Position numbers and translations under genes: made by a program
Assembly: GCA_030039795.1 (NCBI GenBank)
Contig: JASHUU010000007.1
Location: 1-51,896 of the forward strand
Origin: Nitrososphaerales archaeon
Lineage (GTDB): Archaea; Thermoproteota; Nitrososphaeria; Nitrososphaerales; Gagatemarchaeaceae
Length of the DNA: 51,896 nt
Direction of reading: 5' to 3'
Shown here: positions 1-9,269 of the stretch, piece by piece
Layout: each line of letters begins with the position of its first letter
Position numbering within the stretch: the first letter of the stretch is position 1
Notes under the pieces: generated by a model
Seen by the model: only the letters and a program-made list of their open reading frames with translations
The model's database searches: none
Told to the model about the DNA's origin: nothing

Positions 1-243
1 GAGCTGATAGGCACGGGTGTCGCGGTGTCCAAGGCGAGACCCGACCTGATCTCGAGGACCGCCAGACTGGTGCGGGAGTCGGGGTACTCCGGAAAGCTGC
101 TTTGCGGCGCCGGCATAGTCACAGGAAAGGACGTCTCCAGGGCCATAGAGCTGGGGGCCCAGGGTGTCATGGTCTCCAGCAGCGTCGTGAAGGCGAAGGA
201 CTGGGAGCGGAAGCTCGAAGAGCTGGCCCGCTCTCTCCCGTGA
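1..243 (+). CDS. tpiA: triosephosphate isomerase, C-terminal fragment (truncated by window edge)
   Basis: Frame 1 reads ELIGTGVAVSKARPDLISRTARLVRESGYSGKLLCGAGIVTGKDVSRAIELGAQGVMVSSSVVKAKDW, typical of the archaeal TIM C-terminus. Confidence 0.88.
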   Translation, partial: ELIGTGVAVSKARPDLISRTARLVRESGYSGKLLCGAGIVTGKDVSRAIELGAQGVMVSSSVVKAKDWERKLEELARSLP

Positions 244-364
244 GAGAAGGGTCTTGGTCATCCATGTCGATGTGCCGGGGGTCGTCTTCCCGCCGGATGC
301 CGGTGAGGCTCGTTCGAAGAGCCCTCACAAGGCGTAAGTATCTCCGTCCTACAAATGTGCAGGG

Positions 365-628
365 ATGAGAAAGGCCGTCGGCCTCTCCATAGCTGCCGTG
401 GTCGCAGCGAGTGTCGTCTTCTTCGCTCCCGTCGTGTACACCCCCGCCGTCCCGCCCATCTGTAGCCTCACCTGCGCAGACTCGGGCTCGTCTGCCGCCT
501 ACAGGTCGGTCTCAGCTCAGCTTCTGGGGCAAGGCGCCATCTACTGGGTGGTGACTCCAAGCCTTGCCCGGTATTGCATCTCACTCTGGGTCGTGTCTTC
601 CGGCTGCGACTACGGCTACTTCGGCTAG
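365..628 (+). CDS. small secreted/anchored cysteine protein of unknown function (paralog of 8614..8817)
   Basis: N-terminal hydrophobic segment, then APVVYTPAVPPICSLTC; shares spacing and residues with the 8614..8817 ORF. Confidence 0.6.
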   Translation: MRKAVGLSIAAVVAASVVFFAPVVYTPAVPPICSLTCADSGSSAAYRSVSAQLLGQGAIYWVVTPSLARYCISLWVVSSGCDYGYFG

Positions 629-649
629 GCGCCGGCGGCGCCCCGGCGC
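629..649. terminator. GC-rich hairpin directly after the small ORF stop codon
   Basis: GCGCCGG-CGGCGCC-CCGGCGC: perfect 7-bp stem, 7-nt loop, starting 1 nt after the TAG. Confidence 0.35.
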
Positions 650-711
650 AGGGCGTCAGCCTGTCAGAGCCGGAGGCTACGCGTAAATAGGCTATGCGAG
701 GGGCGAAAATC

Positions 712-1992
712 ATGAGCCAGGCGAGTTCGCCGAAGGCGATGAGCCAGTCGAAACCTAACCCGTTCGAGAACGCGCTCGAGCAGCTGAGGATCGCTGCCGA
801 GTACCTGAAGCTTGAAGACGGCATACACAAGATGCTCGCAAGCCCCAAGCGGCAGCTGACCGTCTCGGTCCCCGCGAGGATGGACGACGGCAGCGTGAAC
901 GTCTTCACAGGATACAGAGTCCAGTACAGCGACGTGAGAGGGCCGTGCAAGGGCGGCATCAGGTACCACCCCAACGTCAGCCTCGACGAGGTGAAGGCGC
1001 TGGCCGCCTGGATGACCTGGAAGTGCAGCATAGCCGACATACCGTTCGGAGGCGCGAAGGGAGGGGTCATCTGCAACCCGAAGAGCATGTCCCAGGGCGA
1101 GCTTGAAAGAATGACCAGGAGGTACACGGCAGGCATCGCCGACTTCATCGGGCCCTACAGAGACGTGCCGGCGCCCGACGTGTACACCAACGCCCAGGTG
1201 ATGGCCTGGATCGTCGACACCTACAGCTCGCTGAAGGGTTACATGATCCCTGAGGTCGTCACGGGCAAGCCGGTCCCGCTGGGAGGCTCCCTCGGGAGGG
1301 ACAAGGCCACGGGCAGGGGAGCGGTCTTCTGCACTGTAGAGGCCGCGAAGGTGAAGGGCATGGACCTCAAGAAGTCCACGTTCGCAGTGGAAGGCTACGG
1401 CAACGCAGGCTCGAACTACGCGGAGCTGCTGCAAGCCCACGGAGCCAAGCTGGTCGCGGCGAGCGACTCCAAGGGAGGGGTCACGAGCAAGGCCGGCATC
1501 GACGCCGTGAAGCTCAACGCCTACAAGGAGAAGACGGGGTCCGTCGTAGGGATGCCAGGCACGCAGAGGATAGACGACAACCAGCTGCTGCAGTCGGAAG
1601 TCGACATCCTGTGCCCTGCCGCGCTCGAGAACGCGATCACGCCGGACATCGCGAAGGGCGTGAAGGCCGAAGTGATAGTGGAGTGCGCCAACGGGCCCAC
1701 GACGCCCGCCGCAGACAAGGTCCTCGACGCGAACAAGGTCTTCCTCGTCCCGGACGTCCTTGCTAACTCGGGCGGAGTCATCGTCAGCTATCTCGAGTGG
1801 GTGCAGAACCTCGACAGAATCAGCTGGCCAGAGGCAGAGGTGAACTCGAGGCTTGAGGCCAAGATAACGGGCGCCTTCAAGGAGGTCCACCAGACCTCTC
1901 AGAAGCGCGGGACGTCGATGAGGACGGCCGCTCTCATCGTGGGCGTGGGCCGCGTAGCCGACGCCATCAGGACGCTGGGAATCTTCCCGTAG
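712..1992 (+). CDS. gdhA: glutamate dehydrogenase (Glu/Leu/Phe/Val dehydrogenase family)
   Basis: GPCKGGIRYHPNVSLDEVKALAAWMTWKCSIADIPFGGAKGGV; ATG at 712 is ~25 nt after TATA-like taaata (an alternative in-frame ATG lies at 694). Confidence 0.95.
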   Translation: MSQASSPKAMSQSKPNPFENALEQLRIAAEYLKLEDGIHKMLASPKRQLTVSVPARMDDGSVNVFTGYRVQYSDVRGPCKGGIRYHPNVSLDEVKALAAWMTWKCSIADIPFGGAKGGVICNPKSMSQGELERMTRRYTAGIADFIGPYRDVPAPDVYTNAQVMAWIVDTYSSLKGYMIPEVVTGKPVPLGGSLGRDKATGRGAVFCTVEAAKVKGMDLKKSTFAVEGYGNAGSNYAELLQAHGAKLVAASDSKGGVTSKAGIDAVKLNAYKEKTGSVVGMPGTQRIDDNQLLQSEVDILCPAALENAITPDIAKGVKAEVIVECANGPTTPAADKVLDANKVFLVPDVLANSGGVIVSYLEWVQNLDRISWPEAEVNSRLEAKITGAFKEVHQTSQKRGTSMRTAALIVGVGRVADAIRTLGIFP

Positions 1993-1993
1993 G

Positions 1994-2893
1994 CTAGCCG
2001 CTGGTCGCCGAGACCGCCTTTTCGAGGTCCCGGACGACGTCCGCCGATCCGATGTACGCGGGGGAGGGCTCGGGGAGGGTCTTCGGCTCGATGTCGAGTA
2101 TGTTCCTCTTCCCGTCCGACGCGTATCCCCCGGCCTGCTCGTTGATGTAGGCCATCGGCGCCGTCTCATAGAGGAGCCTGAGCTTCCCCTGCGGCCTGTT
2201 GACGAGCTCCGGATAGGCGAACATCCCTCCCCTCGAGAGCACTTGGTTGTAGTCCCCGACGAACGTGCCGCAGTACCTCACCCTGAGCCCGCGCCCCTCC
2301 AGCGAGTCAACGAAGTCCCTGACCGCGGGTACCCACTCCCGCCTGGAGCCTCCCACGCCGTACACCTCAGGCCTCTCCGGGAGCCTTATGTTGACGCCCA
2401 TCAGCTCGAAAGACGTCTCCGCCGGGCCCCGCACCGCGACGAACCTGTGGACGCCCTTGCCGAACGACAGGGTCACCGTAACCATGCTGCCGTAGGTGAC
2501 GTACAGCGCGCCGACCAGGCTCCTCCCGCTGGCGGGCAGGCTCCTGGAGTAGAAGCCGAAGATGCTCCCGAGGGGGTTGTTGGTCTCGACGTTGGAGCTG
2601 CCGTCGAGGGGGTCCATCGCCACGCTTATCGAGCCCTTGGCCTTCACTGGCTCCTCCATCTCCTCGGAGGCTATCTCCTTGGCCGCCCCCGTCGCGGCCA
2701 GCGCCTCAGCGAACTCATCGTTCGAGAAGACGTCTATCGCCTTCTGGCGCTCTCCGGAGGGGTTGACGCCGGCCACCATCCCTGACTTGAAGGGGATGCT
2801 CTCCCAGACCGTCAAGCTGCTCTTAGCCACAGCCATGGCCAGGGCGCCAAGCTCATCGGGGGCGTTGAGCCGCAGGAACTCGTCCAGCTTCAA
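1994..2893 (-). CDS. fbp: class I-type fructose-1,6-bisphosphatase
   Basis: SISVAMDPLDGSSNVETNNPLGSIFGFYSR and GKLRLLYETAPMAYINEQAGGYASDG motifs; TTG start inferred. Confidence 0.87.
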   Translation of the reverse strand: MKLDEFLRLNAPDELGALAMAVAKSSLTVWESIPFKSGMVAGVNPSGERQKAIDVFSNDEFAEALAATGAAKEIASEEMEEPVKAKGSISVAMDPLDGSSNVETNNPLGSIFGFYSRSLPASGRSLVGALYVTYGSMVTVTLSFGKGVHRFVAVRGPAETSFELMGVNIRLPERPEVYGVGGSRREWVPAVRDFVDSLEGRGLRVRYCGTFVGDYNQVLSRGGMFAYPELVNRPQGKLRLLYETAPMAYINEQAGGYASDGKRNILDIEPKTLPEPSPAYIGSADVVRDLEKAVSATSG

Positions 2894-3004
2894 CGGACGC
2901 CCGCACCTCCGCCGTCCGCGCAGCCCTCCCGGGACGTTCCGACCGCGGCCACGGGGCCGTTCTTCCGAAAGCACCGTTAAATACCGTGCGGCGCAGTTGC
3001 AGAC

Positions 3005-3763
3005 ATGAGACAGGACAGGATGTCGCCCTTCCTGAAGGACGGAAGGAGCCTCCTGCTCGCGTATGACCAAGGGCTGGAGCACGGGCCCTCCACTGACTTC
3101 GACGATAGGAACGTGGACCCCTCGTTCGTGATGGACGTGGCGGCAAGGGGGAGGTTCAACGGAGTCGTCTTCCAGAAGGGAGTGGCGGAGAGGTATTACG
3201 ACGGCAGGGTCCCGCTCCTGGTCAAGCTCAACGGGAAGACGAGCCTCCCGAGAGGCGAGCCCGTCTCGAGACAGGAGTGCAGCGTGGAGCACGCCGCTTC
3301 CCTCGGGGCGAAGGGTGTCGGGTACACGATCTATCTCGGGAGCCAGCACGAGGCCGTGATGCTGTCGGAGTTCGGGAAGGTCCAGGAGGAGGCGCACGAC
3401 CGCGGCCTCGCGGCAGTCGCATGGATCTATCCGCGCGGCGAAGCGGTGAAGGACGACACCTCCAAGGAGATAGTATCCTACGCAGCGAGGGCCGGGCTGG
3501 AGCTCGGCGCCGACGCCGTGAAGATCAAGTACTCGGGGGACGCAGCGAGCTTCTCATGGGCCGTGAAGTCGGCCGCCGGCGTCAAGGTGTTCATGAGCGG
3601 AGGGCCGAAGGCGCCCACTGACGACGCCTTCCTCAAGCAGGTCGAGGGCGTCATGGAAGCGGGGGCGACGGGCGTCGCCGTCGGGCGCAACGTCTGGCAG
3701 AACAGCGACCCGTTCGCCATGGCAGAGAAGCTCAGGAGCGTCGTCTTTCGCAAGACGGACTAG
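3005..3763 (+). CDS. class I fructose-bisphosphate aldolase (DhnA/archaeal type)
   Basis: LLLAYDQGLEHGPSTDF, AVAWIYPRGEAV, DAVKIKYSGD, VFMSGGPK, GATGVAVGRNVWQ. Confidence 0.92.
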   Translation: MRQDRMSPFLKDGRSLLLAYDQGLEHGPSTDFDDRNVDPSFVMDVAARGRFNGVVFQKGVAERYYDGRVPLLVKLNGKTSLPRGEPVSRQECSVEHAASLGAKGVGYTIYLGSQHEAVMLSEFGKVQEEAHDRGLAAVAWIYPRGEAVKDDTSKEIVSYAARAGLELGADAVKIKYSGDAASFSWAVKSAAGVKVFMSGGPKAPTDDAFLKQVEGVMEAGATGVAVGRNVWQNSDPFAMAEKLRSVVFRKTD

Positions 3764-3815
3764 CTCTAGTCACCTGCGGCGGCAGTTCCTACAGAGCGAA
3801 GCCAGAACCTGCCTG

Positions 3816-3833
3816 CCTCCGCAAAGGCGGAGG
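3816..3833. terminator. hairpin between convergent genes
   Basis: CCTCCGC-AAAG-GCGGAGG, perfect 7-bp stem. Confidence 0.35.
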
Positions 3834-3845
3834 GAGCGGCAGTCC

Positions 3846-4232
3846 TCAGGACGTCACGTGCTCGGGCTGGATCTTGATGATGACTCTCGGGTCGTCTGCC
3901 TTGTGGTAGTTGTACTTGGTCCCGTGGTACTTCATGGAGAGCTTGTCTATGTGCTCCTCGGCTCCTGCCTCCGTCATCTCCACCACCCTGCCCCGTATCA
4001 TGACATTGGAGTAAGGGTTCGAGGAGTCGAATATCGAGATGGCCACCCGTGGGTCCCTCTTCAGGTTCTTGTAGCGTTGCCTCGAGATCGTGGCGTTGAG
4101 CAGCACTATGTCGCCCTCCCTGTCCACCCAGACCGGCGCGACCTGCGGCGAGCCGTCGGGCATTACCGTGGCAACGCTCCCGAAGTTCTTGCCGTCCAGC
4201 AACGTCTTGGCCTGCTCGGTCAGCTTGGTCAT
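3846..4232 (-). CDS. PPOX-class (pyridoxamine 5'-phosphate oxidase-like, possibly F420-dependent) protein
   Basis: FGSVATVMPDGSPQVAPVWVDREGDIVLLNATISRQRYKNLKRDPRVAISIFD. Confidence 0.85.
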   Translation of the reverse strand: MTKLTEQAKTLLDGKNFGSVATVMPDGSPQVAPVWVDREGDIVLLNATISRQRYKNLKRDPRVAISIFDSSNPYSNVMIRGRVVEMTEAGAEEHIDKLSMKYHGTKYNYHKADDPRVIIKIQPEHVTS

Positions 4233-4296
4233 AGCCGGGTCAGCGCGCGGCCATAGAGATTAACCTTGCCCCGGGAACCCGTCGGACGGCAGGCTT

Positions 4297-5619
4297 CTAC
4301 TTTGGGCTCTCGGCCTGGGCAGGCGCAGGGTCCGCTTCCCAGGGCAGCTGGACCCTGTAGGTGTCGATCTGGAAGGAGACGTTCTTCAGCTCCTTGGGCT
4401 CGAGCTTGACGAGCTTGTACTGGACCTTGTTCCTTATCTGATCGTAGACCTGCTCCGAGATGCAGATGCCTCCCCCGGTCGCCAGCGGCTCGATCCTTGA
4501 CGCTATGTTCACCGCGTCCCCGTAGACGTCCCCGCCCTCGTGTATCACGTCGCCTACGTGTATCCCTATCTTCAGCCTGACCTTCTCGGAGTCCGGCTCG
4601 TGCAGGTCGTGGAGCGTCTTCTCCATCTCGACCGCGCACTCGGTCGCCTCCAGCGCGCTGTTGAACTCGACAAGGAATGCGTCTCCTATGGTCTTCACCT
4701 CCCGCCCGGAGTACTTCGGGAAGATCGGCCGGATCAGCTTCCTGTGCTTCTTGAGCAGCTTCATCGCCTTCGACTCGTCGGTCTGGGTCAGCGCCGTGTA
4801 GCCTACTATGTCGGTGAACATTATGGCCGCCAGCCGTCTCGTGGGCTCGCCCGACTCCTCGGGCTGCTGAGGGGCCTTCGGGGCGAGGTCCGGGACGGAC
4901 CCGATCACCCCGCCAGCGGCGAACTCGGCCAGCGCCGCGACTATGAAGAGGTAGGTCCCTGTGCCGAAACCCCAGCTGACCGTCGACGTGCCGACCGCTC
5001 CCGAGCCTCCTGCTGGGTTCGAGGAGATCGTCGTCAGGAAGGAGCTGCCCGCCGCCGAGAGCTGCTGGCCCCCGACCGCGCTCGAGATTGCCGGGACGAG
5101 GCCTGGCAGGTCTGACGCGAAGGCCAGGACCAGTACCAACGCTATGAGGAGGATGATGGCGCTATCGACATACTTCCTGCTCAGGGCGGTCCCGCGGGTC
5201 ACCGCGAGGGTGTCCAACATGAGGAGCGGGATGACTATCGCGAAGATTACCCCCAGGGGCGCGTCCACGGCCACCACGCTGCTGAGAGTAGGTGCCGCGG
5301 TCGCGTTCCCTCCTGTGAGGACGCTCACGCCGATGCCGTGGAACCCGTTGACGTAGATTAGCTGCGTCGACGCCCCCACCGCCGGCTTCGCGGTGGCCAC
5401 ATACCAAGGGAAGAAGAGCGCAACTATCGTGATGAGCATCCCGACCACGCCGACGGCGAAGCCTGCGCCGCCCCTCCCCTTCAGGAACTTCCAGAACAGC
5501 AGGCCTCCGTTCTTCCACTGCTTCCATATCTCGCGGACCTTCCAGGCCGCGAACGCCGCGAAGATGAGGAGCCATACCAAGAGGAAGTTGTCTACGAGCC
5601 AGGAGATGAAGTACTCCAA
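4297..5619 (-). CDS. membrane protein with C-terminal class III adenylate/guanylate cyclase domain
   Basis: Several hydrophobic segments, then RRLAAIMFTDIVGYTALTQ, VKTIGDAFLVEF, GDAVNIASRIEPLATGGGICIS; TTG start at 5619 inferred. Confidence 0.88.
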   Translation of the reverse strand: MEYFISWLVDNFLLVWLLIFAAFAAWKVREIWKQWKNGGLLFWKFLKGRGGAGFAVGVVGMLITIVALFFPWYVATAKPAVGASTQLIYVNGFHGIGVSVLTGGNATAAPTLSSVVAVDAPLGVIFAIVIPLLMLDTLAVTRGTALSRKYVDSAIILLIALVLVLAFASDLPGLVPAISSAVGGQQLSAAGSSFLTTISSNPAGGSGAVGTSTVSWGFGTGTYLFIVAALAEFAAGGVIGSVPDLAPKAPQQPEESGEPTRRLAAIMFTDIVGYTALTQTDESKAMKLLKKHRKLIRPIFPKYSGREVKTIGDAFLVEFNSALEATECAVEMEKTLHDLHEPDSEKVRLKIGIHVGDVIHEGGDVYGDAVNIASRIEPLATGGGICISEQVYDQIRNKVQYKLVKLEPKELKNVSFQIDTYRVQLPWEADPAPAQAESPK

Positions 5620-5768
5620 AACGGGTACTTCGACCTGCCCGCGGCCATTAGATAAGATTAGCCCGACCGGGCCATCGCAGGCCTTCGCTCCGACAATGGT
5701 TGGGAGGCGCTTCCGAGCCGACAGGCAAGACTGGAGGGGTGTCTGGTCCGCCGAGGGGCGCTCCGGGC

Positions 5769-6221
5769 TCACCAGGCCGCGTGCGACTTCACATGGACGT
5801 CGTACAGCTCTCGGTACTGGGTGACGAAGCCGCAGCTGGCGAAGGGGCACTTCAGCAGGTTCGGGGGCAGCATCTGGCCCGTGTCCTTTCTGCCCCTGGA
5901 CCGCACCAACGGGTCCGGTGTGTGGACCACGATGTCCCCTCCGTCTGCCTCGACCGAGTACAGCTGGGCCTCCTTCCGCTTCGACACGAACTGCGCGACG
6001 ATTTGTTGGACGTCGCTGACAGAGACCTTCCCTCCGAAGGTGTCCAGCACTATCTTGGCGTCCTTGATGAGGCCGATCGCCCTGCCGACCAGGCCTTCAG
6101 AGATGGCTGATGCAAGCGCAATCTGCTCGTCAACCGTCATCTCGCTGCAGTCGACTTCGACCAATCCACGCTCTCCCCTCGCCGGAGGCTTAAACGACTT
6201 TCTCGCGCCCCCCGGTCTCAC
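5769..6221 (-). CDS. C2H2-type zinc finger protein, archaeal, unknown function
   Basis: C-terminal CPFASCGFVTQYRELYDVHVKSH (C-x4-C-x12-H-x3-H); start codon uncertain. Confidence 0.6.
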   Translation of the reverse strand: MRPGGARKSFKPPARGERGLVEVDCSEMTVDEQIALASAISEGLVGRAIGLIKDAKIVLDTFGGKVSVSDVQQIVAQFVSKRKEAQLYSVEADGGDIVVHTPDPLVRSRGRKDTGQMLPPNLLKCPFASCGFVTQYRELYDVHVKSHAAW

Positions 6222-6528
6222 TCTCGTCCACGCAGAGCGGTAACGCGAGCCGTCCTGGTTGCAGGCCCGTTGACACAGGGCAAGCGGGACGTGATGCCTT
6301 CTGCCTAAGTTCCTCTTGAGCTAGTAGAAAGTAGTTCGACTAGACCACTATGGTGTGGTCAGTATCACGAGAAGAAGGTCGTCTGAATGGATTCGCTCTT
6401 CCAGGAGTGGCTCCTATGTCGCTCGACCTCTTGTGGGCATGAACTCGTGTCGAAGGCCGTCGGCCTGCTGTTTCAGCCTTTCTATGAAGCAAGACTGGGT
6501 CATTAGGGCGCCCGGCCGCTGGGTCGCG

Positions 6529-7170
6529 TCATATGTCATCAGAATGGGGCTGAGTCTGTCCTCGTCTAAGGGTGACTTGGGTAGCCTGGCTTTCCGTAGG
6601 AGGTCCAGACTGCGCTTCAGTCTTCTGGAGCTCTCCGATTAGTTGTACCAGCTTATTGCCTCTTCGTGTGGTTTGGTAGAGCCTTACGTTCCCATACGCG
6701 GTGACTTCCTCTATCAGCCCATATTTGAGAAGGACTCCAATGTGCCGGTCTATCACGTTCCAGTCGCACCCGAGCTCTCGGGAGAGCTCCAACCTGTTCT
6801 TCGACGTAGTCAATGATCGGAGCAGGCGAGTCCTTGTAGAGCCTCCTCTCGTCCGCATTAGAATTTGAAAGACATCGGGGTCGAAACCCGCCTTCCTCCA
6901 GTTCGAGGTTGTTCGCTGGTACCATAATGACGTGATGACAACAGATCCCCACCCTCCTGAAGCCAAGGCAGGGGATTGCTCCACGAACCCCTGCACAAGT
7001 CCGGACCGCTCGAATCCGAGTGCTCCCATAATGGAGCAGATTCCGCCCCCTGTGCATAGTGGAACTGAAACGCCGTGAGGCACGAGCAGCGAATACAGTG
7101 CGGCGACAGTGGTGAGAAGGGAGAACGCTAAGAGAAGGTGAAGCAGAACTCGAATAGAGCGGATAAGCAT
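6529..7170 (-). CDS. membrane-anchored winged-helix transcriptional regulator
   Basis: N-terminal hydrophobic helix, then ILMRTRGGSTRTRLLRSLTTSKNRLELSRELGCDWNVIDRHIGVLLKYGLIEEVTAYGNVRLYQTTRRG (ArsR/wHTH pattern). Confidence 0.75.
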   Translation of the reverse strand: MLIRSIRVLLHLLLAFSLLTTVAALYSLLVPHGVSVPLCTGGGICSIMGALGFERSGLVQGFVEQSPALASGGWGSVVITSLWYQRTTSNWRKAGFDPDVFQILMRTRGGSTRTRLLRSLTTSKNRLELSRELGCDWNVIDRHIGVLLKYGLIEEVTAYGNVRLYQTTRRGNKLVQLIGELQKTEAQSGPPTESQATQVTLRRGQTQPHSDDI

Positions 7171-7201
7171 GAGGCAATAAATCGTTCCGAACAGTTAAGT
7201 T

Positions 7202-7223
7202 TTTGTCGGAATGCTCCGACAAA
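7202..7223. promoter_or_regulatory. perfect inverted repeat between divergent genes, candidate operator
   Basis: TTTGTCGGA-ATGC-TCCGACAAA. Confidence 0.5.
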
Positions 7224-7259
7224 CCCAGATATCGTCCTCTAGCCAATGCGCTAGCGACA

Positions 7260-8530
7260 ATGTCGGGCTTATTCTGCGCGCGGTTCGCATCTCTACTTGT
7301 CCTTGGATTGCTAGGCTTCACCTGTATTTCTGGCCTGAGCGTGGTCCAGACAAGTTCTGCCACGACGAAGTCGCAGGTCACCCTGTCTTCTTCCGGAAGC
7401 ACCCTAGTGGGAGGCGAACTCTGGCTGAATAACTCATATCCCTTCGAATCCGAAGCCAGGTCTTCCACAATCCTCGCACTGCCGACCTTGTCCGCGTGGT
7501 TGAGTTCACACGGTATTTCCATCGATCAGCTCAGACCGTATGTCACTCTATGGTCTTCACAGGGGAACCCTTACGACTATGCCCAAGGAACGGTAGGGTT
7601 CGCGGGTAATGGCACTGTGTACAAGGATTATGACTACATCCTTCCAAATGGAACCGTCATCGGCGTGGCGGTGTCTGAAGGAAGTCCAGAGGTCGTGGCG
7701 GCAGTCAGTACGTTCCCTTCGCAGGATAACACTCTTTCGTCTACGGGATACACGGTCGACAGCGAAAATGGGGCGGGACACCAAGCAGAAGGTCCAAACT
7801 CACTAACAAACTACTTTGACGGAGCGGAGTACAACACCACGGTTTTCTCGGACTTGACCAACCTTCTAGCTGTGGCACCTATTGCTGGTATTGGGTCAAC
7901 TGGTTGGGGACGAGCAACTACGACTGGACGAGTGGCCCTGGCAGCAGTCCATTCTTCTTCCAAGTTGAATTGGCCTACTGGGGAGGTAATGAAGGGGAAC
8001 CGTCTAACTGTGGGTCGAGCTCATACACGTCAAACTGTGTTTTCTTCCAATACGCCTTGGACAGCACCACACTGAACACCTATACGCCTACGCCGAACAT
8101 AGGTGACTGGGCCGCCGGCGATAGCGTTACAATGGAATGGACACCGCCCACTGCCAACTGCTCCCCTCAGGGTGGAGTTAGCGGATTCGAAGACTGGGTG
8201 GTGAACCTGAAGGTAACCAATCAGGCCACCGGCCAGTATGTAAGTTATGGGGTATGTTTCCCTGACAACCTATACCTTCAGTTCCTTGAAGAACGACCCC
8301 TGATTTCGGGCACGACTCCTGCGCAGAACCCCGAGTTTGGGACTCACGATTTCTCGGGAGTCGTGTACAAGGGGGGGAGTTGGGTTGCGCTAAACTCTGG
8401 TCCAAACACCTGGAAGCTGAACATGTACAATGCGGCTGGCTCGACTGAGTTGGTTTCTAGTACCACCCTGAGCAACGGGGCGAGCGGCAGTACATGGAGC
8501 GACTCTTGGCTCTCATCATCCTATCCATGA
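7260..8530 (+). pseudogene. secreted protein with possible G1 (eqolisin)-like beta-sandwich, interrupted by an apparent -1 frameshift near 7817-7856
   Basis: Signal peptide MSGLFCARFASLLVLGLLGFTCISG; frame 0 to ~7850, then frame 2 continues as DQPSSCGTYCWYWVNWLGTSNYDWTSGPGSSPFFFQVELAYWGG...FLEERPLISGTTPAQNPEFGTHDF to 8530. Confidence 0.55.
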
Positions 8531-8613
8531 GCCATTTGCGGAGCCCAAGTTCCTTTGAGGTAAGAACAGTGAAGTTCAAGAGAACGGGAGGTAGTCGGCA
8601 AATTAGGCGAAAG

Positions 8614-8817
8614 ATGGAAGTCATGGCCGTGCGGATTGTTCCCGTCTTGGTCGTATTGCTGGTTTCCGCTCCGATTGTCTACATTCCGGCGGCCAGGCCG
8701 AGCGGTTGTAACTACTCGTGTGTGTCAGGTGGCCACGAGTCTATGCTGGTCTCTGTGACCAAGACTCTGTTTGGCTTTGGAGCTTGCGTCAGAGGATCGG
8801 ACTACCTACTCTGTTAA
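8614..8817 (+). CDS. small secreted/anchored cysteine protein (paralog of 365..628)
   Basis: MEVMAVRIVPVLVVLLVSAPIVYIPAARPSGCNYSCVSGG. Confidence 0.55.
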   Translation: MEVMAVRIVPVLVVLLVSAPIVYIPAARPSGCNYSCVSGGHESMLVSVTKTLFGFGACVRGSDYLLC

Positions 8818-8970
8818 CCGCCGCCTCGACTAGCGATACGGCGCGAAGGTTGTCGACAAGAGCAAACCTCGCCTGGAGAAAAGAGGAAGATAGGGGTCTG
8901 ATTCTACTCCGCCTAGTTTGACGTGAGCTGTTCGGAAACGGAAGGTATCCCGCACCGTGCCGAGGGACAG

Positions 8971-8982
8971 ATAGCCCGGCTA
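8971..8982. repeat. direct repeat of the tRNA-Gln 3' end (candidate att remnant)
   Basis: ATAGCCCGGCTA, identical to 10126..10137. Confidence 0.4.
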
Positions 8983-9269
8983 CAATACCTCCGCGTTGGA
9001 ACGATTCAGCGCAACATCGATTGCCAAACCGGGATACGAACCTATTCTTTTATTCAGAACAGGAGTTGGTTAGCATGGACAGAAGGAGGCTCAACGACCC
9101 CAGGATCCTCGGATAGATGTGTGCCAGCCTCTTGATGAACCAGGGAGGGCGGGAAGCAGCAGCACCCTTTTAGCTCGTCATGGATGTTGTTGTGGGCATC
9201 TTCATGAATTGAGCCTATAACTTGCAGAAAGTTCCCTCAGGGCTGAGCTAATTCGCAGAAGATGAGTAA

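Noticed and set aside
1146-1155. CATCGGGCCC match to the tRNA-Arg 3' end
   Set aside because: Lies inside gdhA coding sequence encoding conserved residues; 10-nt chance match.
664-2169. 501-aa minus-strand ORF opposite gdhA
   Set aside because: Antisense reading of a clear gdhA in GC-rich DNA; composition is Arg/His/Leu-rich without motifs.
2894-3397. N-terminal extension of the FBPase ORF
   Set aside because: Antisense to aldolase; the FBPase homology begins at the TTG at 2893.
6653-7522. 289-aa minus-strand ORF
   Set aside because: Overlaps the regulator in another frame and the secreted protein; the wHTH frame is far more protein-like.
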